Shown piece after piece: positions 44,350-52,495 of a stretch of 53,913 nt of DNA. Every line of letters starts with the position of its first letter. Positions within the stretch are counted from its first letter, which is position 1. This stretch comes from Bdellovibrionales bacterium GWB1_55_8 (GTDB lineage: Bacteria > Bdellovibrionota > UBA1018), in assembly GCA_001769835.1 (NCBI GenBank), contig MEPR01000079.1, positions 8,762 through 62,674 of the forward strand, given 5' to 3'. The translations under genes were made by a program, and so were the position numbers. Under the pieces are notes generated by a model. That model was given only the letters and a program-made list of their open reading frames with translations, was not told where the DNA came from and made no database searches.

Positions 44350-44445
44350 GCCTGGCCATGACAAAGACGGCAGGTGAGGCTGACAGAACTGTCAGGAGAG
44401 GGCAGGGGCAACGAAGTGGATCGAGTTGTTTCAATGACTTAGGAG

Positions 44446-44461
44446 TGGCACTGAGGATGCT
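44446..44461 (+). promoter_or_regulatory. Sigma-54 (-24/-12) promoter
   Basis: TGGCAC at 44446-44451, five bases, then ATGCT at 44457-44461 matches the consensus TGGCAC-N5-TTGCW with one mismatch; the invariant GG and GC are exactly 10 bases apart. It lies between the sigma-54 activator gene and the outer-membrane-like gene, 46 bases before its ATG. The expected transcript start is about 44472. Confidence 0.75.
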
Positions 44462-44506
44462 TTGTTTGGATCCCATGATCGCAGATCAAAAAAAGGAGAA
44501 TGTATC

Positions 44507-45403
44507 ATGAGATCGTATTTGAGGGGCGCAACCGGAGAATTCGGAATCTGGGCCTTTGTGATGGCTGGGCTGACGGCCCTGGTTTTGAGTACGGGTGCTT
44601 CGGCGGCCACGTACAATTTTTATTTCAACAACACCGAGCAGGGCGATAACAGTACTGCGAGTCCCGCACTGAACGTCCAGGACGGGAAAAATGTCTCGCC
44701 AACCCCGCAGGAAACTCCGGCGGCTCAGCCCACGCCCCTGGCGTTTCCGGACGCTGCGGCCGCAGCACTGGCGAATGCCTCAAGTAACGCGCTTAAAAGC
44801 CTGGGTGGCAATCAGGAAACTCCGGTGCCTGCAGCCCCGGATGCGGCGGGTGCTTCATTGGCGAATGCCTCAAGTGCCTCGCTCAACAGTCCGAGCGGCA
44901 TTTTTAACCGCGAGTACCGGCCCTTTCGTTTGATGGTGGGGGCAGCGGCGGTTACAGAACAAGGAACGCATACCTACATATCTGGGATGGGAACAACGGA
45001 GAGCTACGAAGACTTCGGGGACATGCGCTTTGGTGGTGCCGCAAGTCTTGCCCTCTATTTATCGCGCCGTTCCGCTGTGAATTTCTTCGGAGGGATGCAG
45101 CAAGTCACCTATTCAGATACGGAGGACTTTTATCCCACAACGGCGGATCAGCTTCGTGCTTACGCCGGCGTGGAGCTTGAGTTGATGCCCATTCATTTGT
45201 CCCTGTTTGGCGTGGAGGATATTTTCGAAGCAGGGATTTTGCTCGGTGCAACGACGCTTCGTAAGGCACCCGGCAATATCGCTTCAGCACAGGCAGGGGT
45301 TCGCCTCAATTTCAATTTTGGAAATGATTGGGGGCTCACTGCAGCGGGCCGGGCGAACATGGGATTTATTATGGCGGAAGCCGGGCTTGCTTTCCGGATC
45401 TGA
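44507..45403 (+). CDS. Outer-membrane-like beta-barrel protein with internal repeat
   Basis: ATG 44507 is preceded by AAAAGGAG; the frame extends upstream without a better start. The 298-aa protein has a signal peptide (cut near ASAATYN, about residue 30). A duplicated Ala/Pro-rich unit follows (QETPAAQPTPLAFPDAA and QETPVPAAPDAAG, each leading to LANASS). The C-terminal half has alternating beta-strands (FRLMVGAAAVTEQG, AASLALYLSRRSAVNFFGG, GVELELMPIHLSLFGV) and ends AEAGLAFRI. This resembles an 8-strand outer-membrane barrel with a disordered N-terminal linker. It is driven by the sigma-54 promoter and followed after 12 bases by a lipoprotein gene. Confidence 0.75.
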   Translation: MRSYLRGATGEFGIWAFVMAGLTALVLSTGASAATYNFYFNNTEQGDNSTASPALNVQDGKNVSPTPQETPAAQPTPLAFPDAAAAALANASSNALKSLGGNQETPVPAAPDAAGASLANASSASLNSPSGIFNREYRPFRLMVGAAAVTEQGTHTYISGMGTTESYEDFGDMRFGGAASLALYLSRRSAVNFFGGMQQVTYSDTEDFYPTTADQLRAYAGVELELMPIHLSLFGVEDIFEAGILLGATTLRKAPGNIASAQAGVRLNFNFGNDWGLTAAGRANMGFIMAEAGLAFRI

Positions 45404-45415
45404 TCGAGGTGTGAC

Positions 45416-46048
45416 ATGGAAAAAATCAATTATATCGACAAAAGTATTCTGGTTTTCGTAGTTCTCGCTGCTCTGAATGGATGCAACTGGGATCCCGAGG
45501 CCTTGGCAGGAAAGTCTTCCAGGTTTGTGGAGCACACCGAATCAGCTGACTCATGCTCGCAGTCTGGTTACGAGATGCGGCAGTCCTGGGCAACGATGCC
45601 TGAGGGCGCAACCTGCAGCGCTCCCATGCCGCAAATCATTCACATTGAAACCCTTTCAGATGGGGGGCTTTTGGTTCGAGTGAAAAAACTCCCGGACGGG
45701 AAAGTGCCGAGCATCGGAAAGATGGTCTTTGCGACGCAATGGGGTCCCGAGAGAATGGTGGCGTTTCAGTGCACCAATACGGGAGAGGCCCTGGACATGA
45801 GCGGGTTTGAAATCACGTGCCAGCCCCAATCCGCAAAAAGAGTCAGTCCGGTGGAACTCGCTTCGTCGGATCTGCAGCTTTTATTGAAAGCGATTCTGAT
45901 AAGTAACCCAGATTGTGGCGCGCAAATACTTTATGAGGCCGTCTCTGCATCGCGGCCTTGCACGTACGGTAACACCCTTCATTCGATGGTGGCCATGGGA
46001 TCCGTGTTCTTCCCGAGCCTTTGGTTAGAAGACTCTGATAGCTTGTAA
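45416..46048 (+). CDS. Lipoprotein of the sigma-54-regulated unit
   Basis: The 210-aa protein has a lipoprotein signal ending VVLAALNGC (Cys23) and then NWDPEALAG. Further Cys are spread through the soluble part (ADSCSQSGYEMR, GATCSAPMPQ, AFQCTNTGEAL, EITCQPQS, NPDCGAQILY, SRPCTYGNT), suggesting several disulfides. No family is recognised. It is 12 bases downstream of the outer-membrane-like gene, with GAGGTG as ribosome site, and a strong terminator follows its stop. It therefore closes this transcription unit. Confidence 0.75.
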   Translation: MEKINYIDKSILVFVVLAALNGCNWDPEALAGKSSRFVEHTESADSCSQSGYEMRQSWATMPEGATCSAPMPQIIHIETLSDGGLLVRVKKLPDGKVPSIGKMVFATQWGPERMVAFQCTNTGEALDMSGFEITCQPQSAKRVSPVELASSDLQLLLKAILISNPDCGAQILYEAVSASRPCTYGNTLHSMVAMGSVFFPSLWLEDSDSL

Positions 46049-46072
46049 GCAACTCACGGTCCTTCTTCGTTT

Positions 46073-46110
46073 TGCGGCGATCTTCCAGCTTGGGGGATCG
46101 CCGCAGTTTT
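46073..46110 (+). terminator. Rho-independent terminator
   Basis: A perfect 10-bp stem, TGCGGCGATC with its complement GATCGCCGCA (46073-46082 and 46096-46105), with a 13-base loop, is followed by GTTTTAT. It ends the kinase/activator/outer-membrane/lipoprotein unit. Confidence 0.85.
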
Positions 46111-46123
46111 ATGTGCAGCTGTC

Positions 46124-46152
46124 TTGACGTGGTGCGTCAGTCTGTGTTAGCA
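46124..46152 (+). promoter_or_regulatory. Candidate promoter/operator upstream of the 891-aa lipoprotein
   Basis: TTGACG (46124-46129) could be a -35 box, with TTAGCA 17 bases later as a weak -10. Two inverted repeats overlap it: TGACG-5-CGTCA and GTTAGC-5-GCTAAC (46146-46162). The transcript would lead to the ATG at 46195. Confidence 0.35.
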
Positions 46153-46194
46153 ACCGGCTAACTTTTGTAATCACTCTCATTCGAAAGGTTCCGG

Positions 46195-48870
46195 ATGAAC
46201 TCCCCACTGCGTTCGATGTCGCCTCGTTTTTTTCGTGGTTCTCTCACCGCCCTGCTGCTGATCTCCCTCGCAGGTGCCACCGGCTGTAAAAAGCCGCCAA
46301 CGACATTTAACGCTGTCGAGGGCACTGCCACGATCGAGGTGAAGCTTCAGGCCAAAGACAAGGCTGACTCGACCGAGCTGAAGGACCGTGAAGGTGTGCT
46401 TCGGTTGAAGTATGAACGCGCGGGCGGCACGGTTCTCGATCAGCTTTCGACGGATGTTTCATTCACCGGATCAGCCAAAGTTCCGTTGCTTGCCAAGCCT
46501 GTTCTTAAGAAAAAGGATCCTTCTGAGATTCCAACCTTCGTGCTGGCCGGCATCAGTATCCTCCCGGTCGAGGCTCTGGGTTCGGAAACGCCCGTGAAGT
46601 CTTTTGCTGATTTCGCGGGAACGGCGCTCTCTGAATTGAAACTCAAGGCGGAACGAGGCGAGGTGAAGATTCTTCTCACGTTCGTGGGCGCGGACACGCA
46701 ACCGGCCGTTGAGGTTGTCAAAACGGATCGGCCCGTTTACGACCGGGATCCAGCTACCCATTACATCTCGATCAAAAGCGTCTTCGGGAGCCTGAACGCG
46801 GTTCTTGAAGCGACTGATATCCAAGCCACGCTTGCTCAACTCAGGGCTATTGCATCTGCAACATATGAATATCACCGGGAGCTCCTGGAAGTCGCGAGGC
46901 AAGGGAAGAAAGTGGATCTGGAGCACACGATCCTGCTTCTTGATGCGGCGTATTTCACGGTTGCGGACGCCGAAGGCATGAAAGCCCGGATCGCCGCTTT
47001 ATATAAAAGATTGGAGAAAACTTCCGATTCGCAGTTGCGCCGGGATCTCCAGGCCGAGGTCAACCGTGTCGAGAGGAACTATTCGCTTGCGCGTGAGTTC
47101 GGTCAGTTCACCAACCAGATCGTCGCGACGGTGGTCAAGAAATTGTCCGACTTCACGCTCGAGAACGCCACGATTTTAAGTGAACGTCTCTTCGCGGGCG
47201 ATGGCACCAATGCTCTGTTCGACGAAGTGCATGGCAAGTTCAGCCCGTTCAGCGCTGACCAAAAAACTTTCTGGATGGATCGCGCGGTTCTGAAAGGCGC
47301 CTTTGCCAGTGCAGGAAAGTTCGCGCTCGATTATTTCAAGCAGGACACTAGCAAGGATTTTGAAAGTCTGAAGGCGCTGGTGCTGAAATTGAAAGGAACC
47401 GATGGAGCGGATGTCCTGATCGTTGGCGCTCTTCCTGAATTCAGTGAGCTGAGTTTTGAGCAGGCGAAATTTCTGGTCTCCCAAAGCAATCAGAAGGCCG
47501 TTGAGATCGCACTGGATGTGCTGAAGAAGGTGACTGCGATCACCGCGGCGCAGCTGGTATCGGTCGCCGATCTGTTTCACTCCTCTTCTTCAGCCCGCGA
47601 TCAGATCCTTCTTGCTGGTTTGCCGAAGATAAAAGCTTTGAACGTGAACGAGACCAAGGCGATTGTTTCGGCTTCCTATCAGAAGGGAGTGGAAATAGCG
47701 CTCGCGTGCTTCAAAAAGGTGAGTTCACTCAAGGGTGAGGACGTCGCTTCTGTTTGCGAGCTCTTCAATTCGAGTTCATCTGCTCGTGACAGTATTCTTA
47801 TCGGGGCAATTCCAAGCCTGGCAGTGGTCACGCCCGCAGGCATTCACGCGATGGTTGGTGCCAGTTATCAGCGCGGGACCGAAATCGCAGGGATGCTCTT
47901 TCCGAAAACTACGAGTTTGACTGGGGAGGAAGTGGCAAAAATAGCGGAGCTTTATAATTCGTCAAGTTCGGCACGCGATACCATTATCCTCACGGCTCTT
48001 CCGCATCTGAAGCCCGTCACGTTCAGTGGCGTAAAGGCGATGGTGCAGCAGAGTTACCAGAAGGGGGTTGAGCTGTTTAAAACCGCGTTGCCTAAACTCG
48101 GCTCCATCAAAGCAGCGCAAGCCCTCGAAGTGGTGAGTCTCTACAACACGAGTTCATCTGCCCGCGATCAGATCCTTACAGCATCGCTCGATTTCATCGG
48201 GATCGTTCCGGTTTCCGAGATCGTGCAGCTGATGCAGGCGAGTTATCAGTCTCATGAAACCCTTGGGAAGACCCTGATGGGACGCCTGGAAGTTCTGACG
48301 TCAAAGGAGCTTGCGAGCATCGTGAGCATTTATCATTCGAGCTCAACCGTTCGAGATCGCCTGCTGCTGGCCGGCCTGCCAAAGATCGTGCAGCTCTCGG
48401 CAGCCGAGACGATCCTGTTGATTCGTGAGGCTTATCAGGAGCATCTGAAAATAGCACTTTTCGCGTTGGACCGGATTCCAGGCATGACGGCGAATGACGT
48501 GTTCTTGATCGCGGACGTTTATCACAGCAGCTCCACTGTCCGTGACACGATCGTGACTGAAGGCCTGGCGCGGCTGAAAAGTGTCAAAACAGCGGAGTTG
48601 ATCAAGCTGGTGCACGCGGCTTACCAGAAACATCTGGAGATCACGCTGGCCGGATTGGAGAGGACCTCTGACTTGAGCGTGAACAACGCGATTCAGATCG
48701 TTTCGATCTATCACTCGAGTTCTTCGGCTCGCGATAAGATACTGCTGAAAGCCATCGATTTCGTGACAGATCTCGATGAAGAGAATCTGATCCGCCTGGC
48801 CGATCAGGCTTATGCGGATCGAAAAGGGGTTCTGAAGAAAGGCCTGGAGCGGCTTCGGAATCAGCGTTGA
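46195..48870 (+). CDS. Lipoprotein with seven 63-residue repeats (probable alpha-solenoid)
   Basis: The 891-aa protein has a signal ending LAGATGC (Cys31). A beta-rich N-domain of about 170 residues is followed by helical stretches (about 190-400) and a large tandem array. The array marker H/N-S/T-SS-S/T-A/V-RD-x-I-L recurs seven times at an exact 63-residue (189-base) spacing. The first is residue 462 and the last residue 840. Each unit continues with a helix, a loop, an A/S-YQ-helix and a return helix. An earlier degenerate unit (TDGADVLIVGALPEF) may be unit zero. I know no family with this marker. A surface or periplasmic scaffold is a reasonable inference. Its last 10 bases overlap rnhA convergently. 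Confidence 0.85.
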   Translation: MNSPLRSMSPRFFRGSLTALLLISLAGATGCKKPPTTFNAVEGTATIEVKLQAKDKADSTELKDREGVLRLKYERAGGTVLDQLSTDVSFTGSAKVPLLAKPVLKKKDPSEIPTFVLAGISILPVEALGSETPVKSFADFAGTALSELKLKAERGEVKILLTFVGADTQPAVEVVKTDRPVYDRDPATHYISIKSVFGSLNAVLEATDIQATLAQLRAIASATYEYHRELLEVARQGKKVDLEHTILLLDAAYFTVADAEGMKARIAALYKRLEKTSDSQLRRDLQAEVNRVERNYSLAREFGQFTNQIVATVVKKLSDFTLENATILSERLFAGDGTNALFDEVHGKFSPFSADQKTFWMDRAVLKGAFASAGKFALDYFKQDTSKDFESLKALVLKLKGTDGADVLIVGALPEFSELSFEQAKFLVSQSNQKAVEIALDVLKKVTAITAAQLVSVADLFHSSSSARDQILLAGLPKIKALNVNETKAIVSASYQKGVEIALACFKKVSSLKGEDVASVCELFNSSSSARDSILIGAIPSLAVVTPAGIHAMVGASYQRGTEIAGMLFPKTTSLTGEEVAKIAELYNSSSSARDTIILTALPHLKPVTFSGVKAMVQQSYQKGVELFKTALPKLGSIKAAQALEVVSLYNTSSSARDQILTASLDFIGIVPVSEIVQLMQASYQSHETLGKTLMGRLEVLTSKELASIVSIYHSSSTVRDRLLLAGLPKIVQLSAAETILLIREAYQEHLKIALFALDRIPGMTANDVFLIADVYHSSSTVRDTIVTEGLARLKSVKTAELIKLVHAAYQKHLEITLAGLERTSDLSVNNAIQIVSIYHSSSSARDKILLKAIDFVTDLDEENLIRLADQAYADRKGVLKKGLERLRNQR
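47578..48771 (+). repeat. Seven in-frame 189-bp tandem units
   Basis: The codons for the H/N-SSS-RD marker begin at 47578, 47767, 47956, 48145, 48334, 48523 and 48712. Every interval is exactly 189 bases with no indel. The DNA units are diverged, while the protein pattern is kept, so these are old, selected repeats rather than recent duplications. Confidence 0.9.
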
Positions 48871-49328
48871 GCCGAAGTTTCCAGAAGAACTTTCGCTTCC
48901 CGCGCACCTTGAGACGCGAGCGCATCCGCACGCTCGTTCCCGGCATTGCCGTTATGGCTTCGAAGCCAGGTCCAGGTGATCTTCAGCTCCTTTGATGTCT
49001 GAAGCTCGTCAATTGCACTGAGATGCGTGAGATAACGTGGCTCGACGTTTTTCCAGCCGTTCCTGCGCAGTACGGGGATCCGTTTTTCGCATATTTCGAG
49101 GATGGTTCTGGAATCCGAGAAAACGGTGGCTTCCACTTGATTCGGAAGCCATTTCAGCGCTTCGACGATTGCCGTCAGCTCCATGGCCTCGCTATCGGTC
49201 TTGATCGCTGAGCCGTGCATCTCAACCGGGACGCCCTCGGGGGTCCGAATGAAAACGCCCCACCCGCCCGGAGCGCCAGGACTCTTTTTGCAGGCGCCAT
49301 CCGTGTAACAGAAGAACATGAGCTGCAT
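48861..49328 (-). CDS. rnhA: Ribonuclease HI
   Basis: RNase HI cuts the RNA strand of RNA-DNA hybrids, for example Okazaki primers and R-loops. The catalytic acids are all visible: Asp in CYTDGACKKSPG, Glu in DSEAMELTAIVEAL, Asp in FSDSRTIL and Asp in NERADALASQGA. ATG 49328 (MQLMFFCYTDGA) gives 155 aa, the usual length; ATG 49319 is another option and the frame extends to 49364. It is 15 bases downstream of the ppc-like stop, so read-through from ppc is possible. Its 3' end overlaps the 891-aa lipoprotein gene by 10 bases. Confidence 0.93.
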   Translation of the reverse strand: MQLMFFCYTDGACKKSPGAPGGWGVFIRTPEGVPVEMHGSAIKTDSEAMELTAIVEALKWLPNQVEATVFSDSRTILEICEKRIPVLRRNGWKNVEPRYLTHLSAIDELQTSKELKITWTWLRSHNGNAGNERADALASQGAREAKVLLETSAQR

Positions 49329-49378
49329 ACGCTGATCATGGCTCCCGAAATGCGCCGACGTCAAGTTTCTGGTGAGGG

Positions 49379-51694
49379 TCAGCCCGTCGTCATCATGCCG
49401 CTCGAGATTCCGGTGACAGTCGTCCGCAACAGGTTTGCGTTCCGGTTTTTCGTCGCGCTGATTTGCAGAAGATTCAAAGGATGGATCATCGGCGAACGAA
49501 GCTGAATGCTTTCGCCGAGCCAGGGCCGGAACCAGAGGAGGTTCTGTTCGCCCGACATGCTCCGGACAAAACTGCAGGCCTGCCTGTATTCGCTTTCAAA
49601 TGCGAGCAGGGTGGTTTTGGCGAGTTTGCCGGACAATCCGGACTGCTCAAGCGCGATTCTCCAGACACCAAGTTCGACTTTAGCCAGGGTGAACCCCAGG
49701 AGCTTGATATAGGAGCGGAAAAGCGCGTCTTTCCCGAAAGCCTTTTTCAACAGTTTCCGGTTTGCAGGCGGCGTTTTCCTCCAGGCGGAGCCAATGCCCC
49801 ACCATGCAGGAAACAAGGTTCGGCTCTGAGTCCAGCAAAGCACCCAGGGAATGGCTCTTAACGCTTCCACCGCGCTTTTCGGTGTCTTCTTCCGTTTTGC
49901 GGGACGAGAGCCGATACGAAGTGCGCTCAGATAAGCGTAGAGTGTCGCATGTCGCGTGATTTCCGCGAAATCAGGGCTGTGGACCTGCTTGCGATAGGTG
50001 TTTGAGGCATTTTTTGCGAACTGCAATACAATGCGTTGTTCCGCTGCGTCGAGTGTAGAGCTGTTTTTCAGGGATGTTTCGGCCGCCCTTTTTGCGATCC
50101 GCGCAAACTGGCTTCTTGTGATTTCATGACCCGCGAAAGTCCGATCCACCATCTCTCCCTGGATTGTCGCTTTAAAGCGGGTAAGGGCGCTCTCGGGCCA
50201 CCAGGCCGTCTGCTCGTCGATGGAGCCGCCACCGCGGTCAACGCTGCCGCCTGAACCATGGAAGAAGACCGGTTTGCAGGCGTGTCGCCGTATTTCCTGG
50301 TCCAGTTTCCGCACCGCTCTGGCGATGAGAAACCTGCTTCTCAATCCGCCGACTTCCTTGGCGGAGTCTGAATATCCCAGCATGATTTCAACGAAACCGC
50401 CCCAGGCGGTTTTCACCTGTGCAAGGATTGTTCTGTTATGAAGCAGTTCGCGAACGATCCGAGGCGCCTGTTCAAGCGCTTTCTCCTGTTCGAAAAGAGG
50501 GATGACCGGGAATGTTTCCGTCCGGAGAACCTCGCGCACGAGATCCAGCGCCGCATGCACGTCAGCGGGAGAGGACGCCATGCTGATGATCAGCCCTCTG
50601 GCGTAGCAGAGCGGATTTCCTCCTGCTGAGAGTTCTCGCAGTTCGGAGAGCATTCCCGCGATCACGGATCCGCGGGGATTCCGCCGGGCGGAGTGGATCA
50701 AGTCGGCGCTTTCGCGCAGTTCGAGAGGAACAACCAGTCCGGGAAAAAGTTCAAGAATCTGTTTCAAGTAGACGAGCGCAGGGTGTGCTGCCCCGTTCCG
50801 ATGGCGCTGTCTTGACGTCATGGACTCAATCGTTCGCTTCACTTTCTCGACTCTTGCACCGTCGCCGCGTTTGACGATCTGAAGAGAATTGAATAATCGG
50901 GCAAGGTTCAGGTTTTCGGAGTCGTTCAGATTATTTTGAATGATGTTGAGCAGGTAGGTTCTTGAGCATTGGAGACTGCGTTTCAAAGTTTTTCGGTCGA
51001 CATAGGGATGGCCGTCTTTGTCGCCGCCCACCCATGTGCGGATGTGAATGGATGCGATCTCCTGGGATGCTCGCACCAGGGTCTCAATGTTTCCGGGTTG
51101 AAGGAGAATGGAAAAGATGTGCTCGGCTTCATCCTCCACCGACGGCCTGCGGCCCGGCGAAGCCGGCGTTCGCCAAGCCTCTGTGAGCAGATAATGCAGT
51201 TTTTCCTCGTGAGTCCCGAAGCGGCCGTTCAGGATTTCAACGAGTACCTGTTGAAGGGCGCGGAAAAGGAAAATGTTTTCCGGCGCGCGTGCCTCGCTTG
51301 GATGTGCCGTGAGTACATAGATGATTTGCGCTGAGCCGGGTTCCTGGGGGGCGGATTCAGGATGCTGTCGCAGTCGATGGGTGCGATAGGCATTTTCGCA
51401 TGCGTTCATCAGTTCGAGCATCAGCGTGAAGGCATGGGCTGTTTGCATTTGTTCCCGCGCGGACGCGCGTTTGAGCTGCGAATAGAGTCTTTTGAGTTCG
51501 CGATGCTGTTGTTCTCCGGATGTTCCGCGCAGCCCAGCCATGCGACATCGGATATTTTCAATTTTTCTGAATGCGGTCGCTCCCGCTTCCTGTTGAATGA
51601 CCTTGCCGAGCAAAGCGACCGATCGGCTCACAAGACTTTTCAGGACGGGCGAAAGCTCACTCGAGGTTCTGCTGGTCATGCGTGGCAGGAGCAT
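49379..51694 (-). CDS. ppc: Divergent phosphoenolpyruvate carboxylase
   Basis: PEP carboxylase makes oxaloacetate from PEP and bicarbonate. Family motifs appear in order: VLTAHPSEA (catalytic His131), WVGGDKDGHPYVD, MLGYSDSAKEVG, the Gly-rich loop FHGSGGSVDRGGGS, QGEMVDRTFAG, SRPAKR, RAIPWVLCWTQSR and MIHPLNLLQ. Three changes stand out. The first loop Arg (E. coli Arg581 position) is Ser481, while the second Arg (487) is kept. The usual C-terminal R-N-T-G is M-T-T-G. At 771 aa it is about 110 shorter than E. coli Ppc. It may be a low-activity or repurposed enzyme. The start ATG 51694 is uncertain (ATG 51679 also possible). Confidence 0.85.
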   Translation of the reverse strand: MLLPRMTSRTSSELSPVLKSLVSRSVALLGKVIQQEAGATAFRKIENIRCRMAGLRGTSGEQQHRELKRLYSQLKRASAREQMQTAHAFTLMLELMNACENAYRTHRLRQHPESAPQEPGSAQIIYVLTAHPSEARAPENIFLFRALQQVLVEILNGRFGTHEEKLHYLLTEAWRTPASPGRRPSVEDEAEHIFSILLQPGNIETLVRASQEIASIHIRTWVGGDKDGHPYVDRKTLKRSLQCSRTYLLNIIQNNLNDSENLNLARLFNSLQIVKRGDGARVEKVKRTIESMTSRQRHRNGAAHPALVYLKQILELFPGLVVPLELRESADLIHSARRNPRGSVIAGMLSELRELSAGGNPLCYARGLIISMASSPADVHAALDLVREVLRTETFPVIPLFEQEKALEQAPRIVRELLHNRTILAQVKTAWGGFVEIMLGYSDSAKEVGGLRSRFLIARAVRKLDQEIRRHACKPVFFHGSGGSVDRGGGSIDEQTAWWPESALTRFKATIQGEMVDRTFAGHEITRSQFARIAKRAAETSLKNSSTLDAAEQRIVLQFAKNASNTYRKQVHSPDFAEITRHATLYAYLSALRIGSRPAKRKKTPKSAVEALRAIPWVLCWTQSRTLFPAWWGIGSAWRKTPPANRKLLKKAFGKDALFRSYIKLLGFTLAKVELGVWRIALEQSGLSGKLAKTTLLAFESEYRQACSFVRSMSGEQNLLWFRPWLGESIQLRSPMIHPLNLLQISATKNRNANLLRTTVTGISSGMMTTG

Positions 51695-51780
51695 ACCGGT
51701 TTGGCCCAGTGCAGGTCACGCCGCAGGAGTCTGGAATACGAGATGCAGTCAGATGGCCTTTGATCCAAGGAGGATTGATC

Positions 51781-52254
51781 ATGAGACGGATGGCACTTTT
51801 GTCGAGCGCTGTTGGCGCGTTTACACTGATAGTCACGGTAACGGGATGCTCCACGATTCGTGGTGAGAAGAGCGGCAGCGGCGAAGAGCTTGCCGCAAGC
51901 GGTCCTACGGTGGTGGACGTTCAGGTCCAGCCGGAGACCGTGGAATTGAATCAGCAGAATCAGCTGAATGCACCGGCCGCAGTCGTGGCGCAGGTGCAGG
52001 ATATTCGTTCTGACGTCACCAACGTGACCATTCGGTTCTTGAATGCTCCTGTGGAGTTACCGATGGAGCATGTGTCAGGTACGTCGTGGCGGGCCGAGAT
52101 CCCTACGGAAACCGTGCAGCGCCTGGCCATCAATAACCAGACTACGACCTATCAGGCCAACATCTATGCCCGGAACGCTGATGGGGAGGTGGGGGTGAGC
52201 CGTGAACCCATCGACATCGCTATCAAGGCTCCAAACGTGACGGGAGCTGGCTGA
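51781..52254 (+). CDS. Lipoprotein, unknown function
   Basis: CCAAGGAGG lies 7 bases before ATG 51781, fixing the start; an earlier in-frame ATG at 51682 has no such site and overlaps the ppc start. The 157-aa protein has a signal ending VTVTGC (Cys23) and then STIRGEKSGSGEE. The rest is a single beta-sandwich-like domain (VVDVQVQPETVELNQQ, VTIRFLNAPVELPMEHV, QANIYARNADGEVGV), similar to Ig-like domains that ride on exported proteins. No catalytic motif is seen. It is divergent from the ppc-like gene. Confidence 0.75.
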   Translation: MRRMALLSSAVGAFTLIVTVTGCSTIRGEKSGSGEELAASGPTVVDVQVQPETVELNQQNQLNAPAAVVAQVQDIRSDVTNVTIRFLNAPVELPMEHVSGTSWRAEIPTETVQRLAINNQTTTYQANIYARNADGEVGVSREPIDIAIKAPNVTGAG

Positions 52255-52280
52255 GTCATCTGACATAATCGCGAGATAAA

Positions 52281-52346
52281 GCGGCGGAACCTAAACTCGT
52301 TCAAACGTCTCAGGGAGTATGATGCTCTAGTTTAGGTTTTCGCCGC
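52281..52346. ncRNA. Long imperfect hairpin, possible structured RNA
   Basis: GCGGCGGAACCTAAACT pairs almost perfectly with AGTTTAGGTTTTCGCCGC 31 bases later, forming a 17-18 bp stem with a loop that can fold again (GAG-TATGATG-CTC). No T-run follows, so it is not a plain terminator. It lies in the 241-base gap between two lipoprotein genes and could be a small RNA, an mRNA end or a repeat element. Confidence 0.4.
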
Positions 52347-52444
52347 AACTCGTTAATATTTCTTAGTAAATTAGTATACGGGTTAGTTCCGCTTCCGGGC
52401 TTCAAACAACCAGCTTCGGCTTGACCCATGGGTATCACGGGGAT

Positions 52445-52466
52445 ATATGAGCCTCGCTCGTATTTT
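52445..52466 (+). terminator. Leader hairpin with U-tract (attenuator-like)
   Basis: ATATGAGC-CTC-GCTCGTAT forms an 8-bp stem with one G-U pair and is followed by TTTT. It is only 30 bases before the ATG of the next lipoprotein gene, so it may terminate transcription from upstream or act as an attenuator. Confidence 0.55.
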
Positions 52467-52495
52467 TGTCTGAAAAACCCAAGGGAGTTTGACCC

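Noticed and set aside
47578-48771. CRISPR-like regular spacing
   Set aside because: The 189-base period is in frame within one long CDS, the units are diverged and protein-level conserved, and there are no identical short repeats with unique spacers. No cas genes are present.
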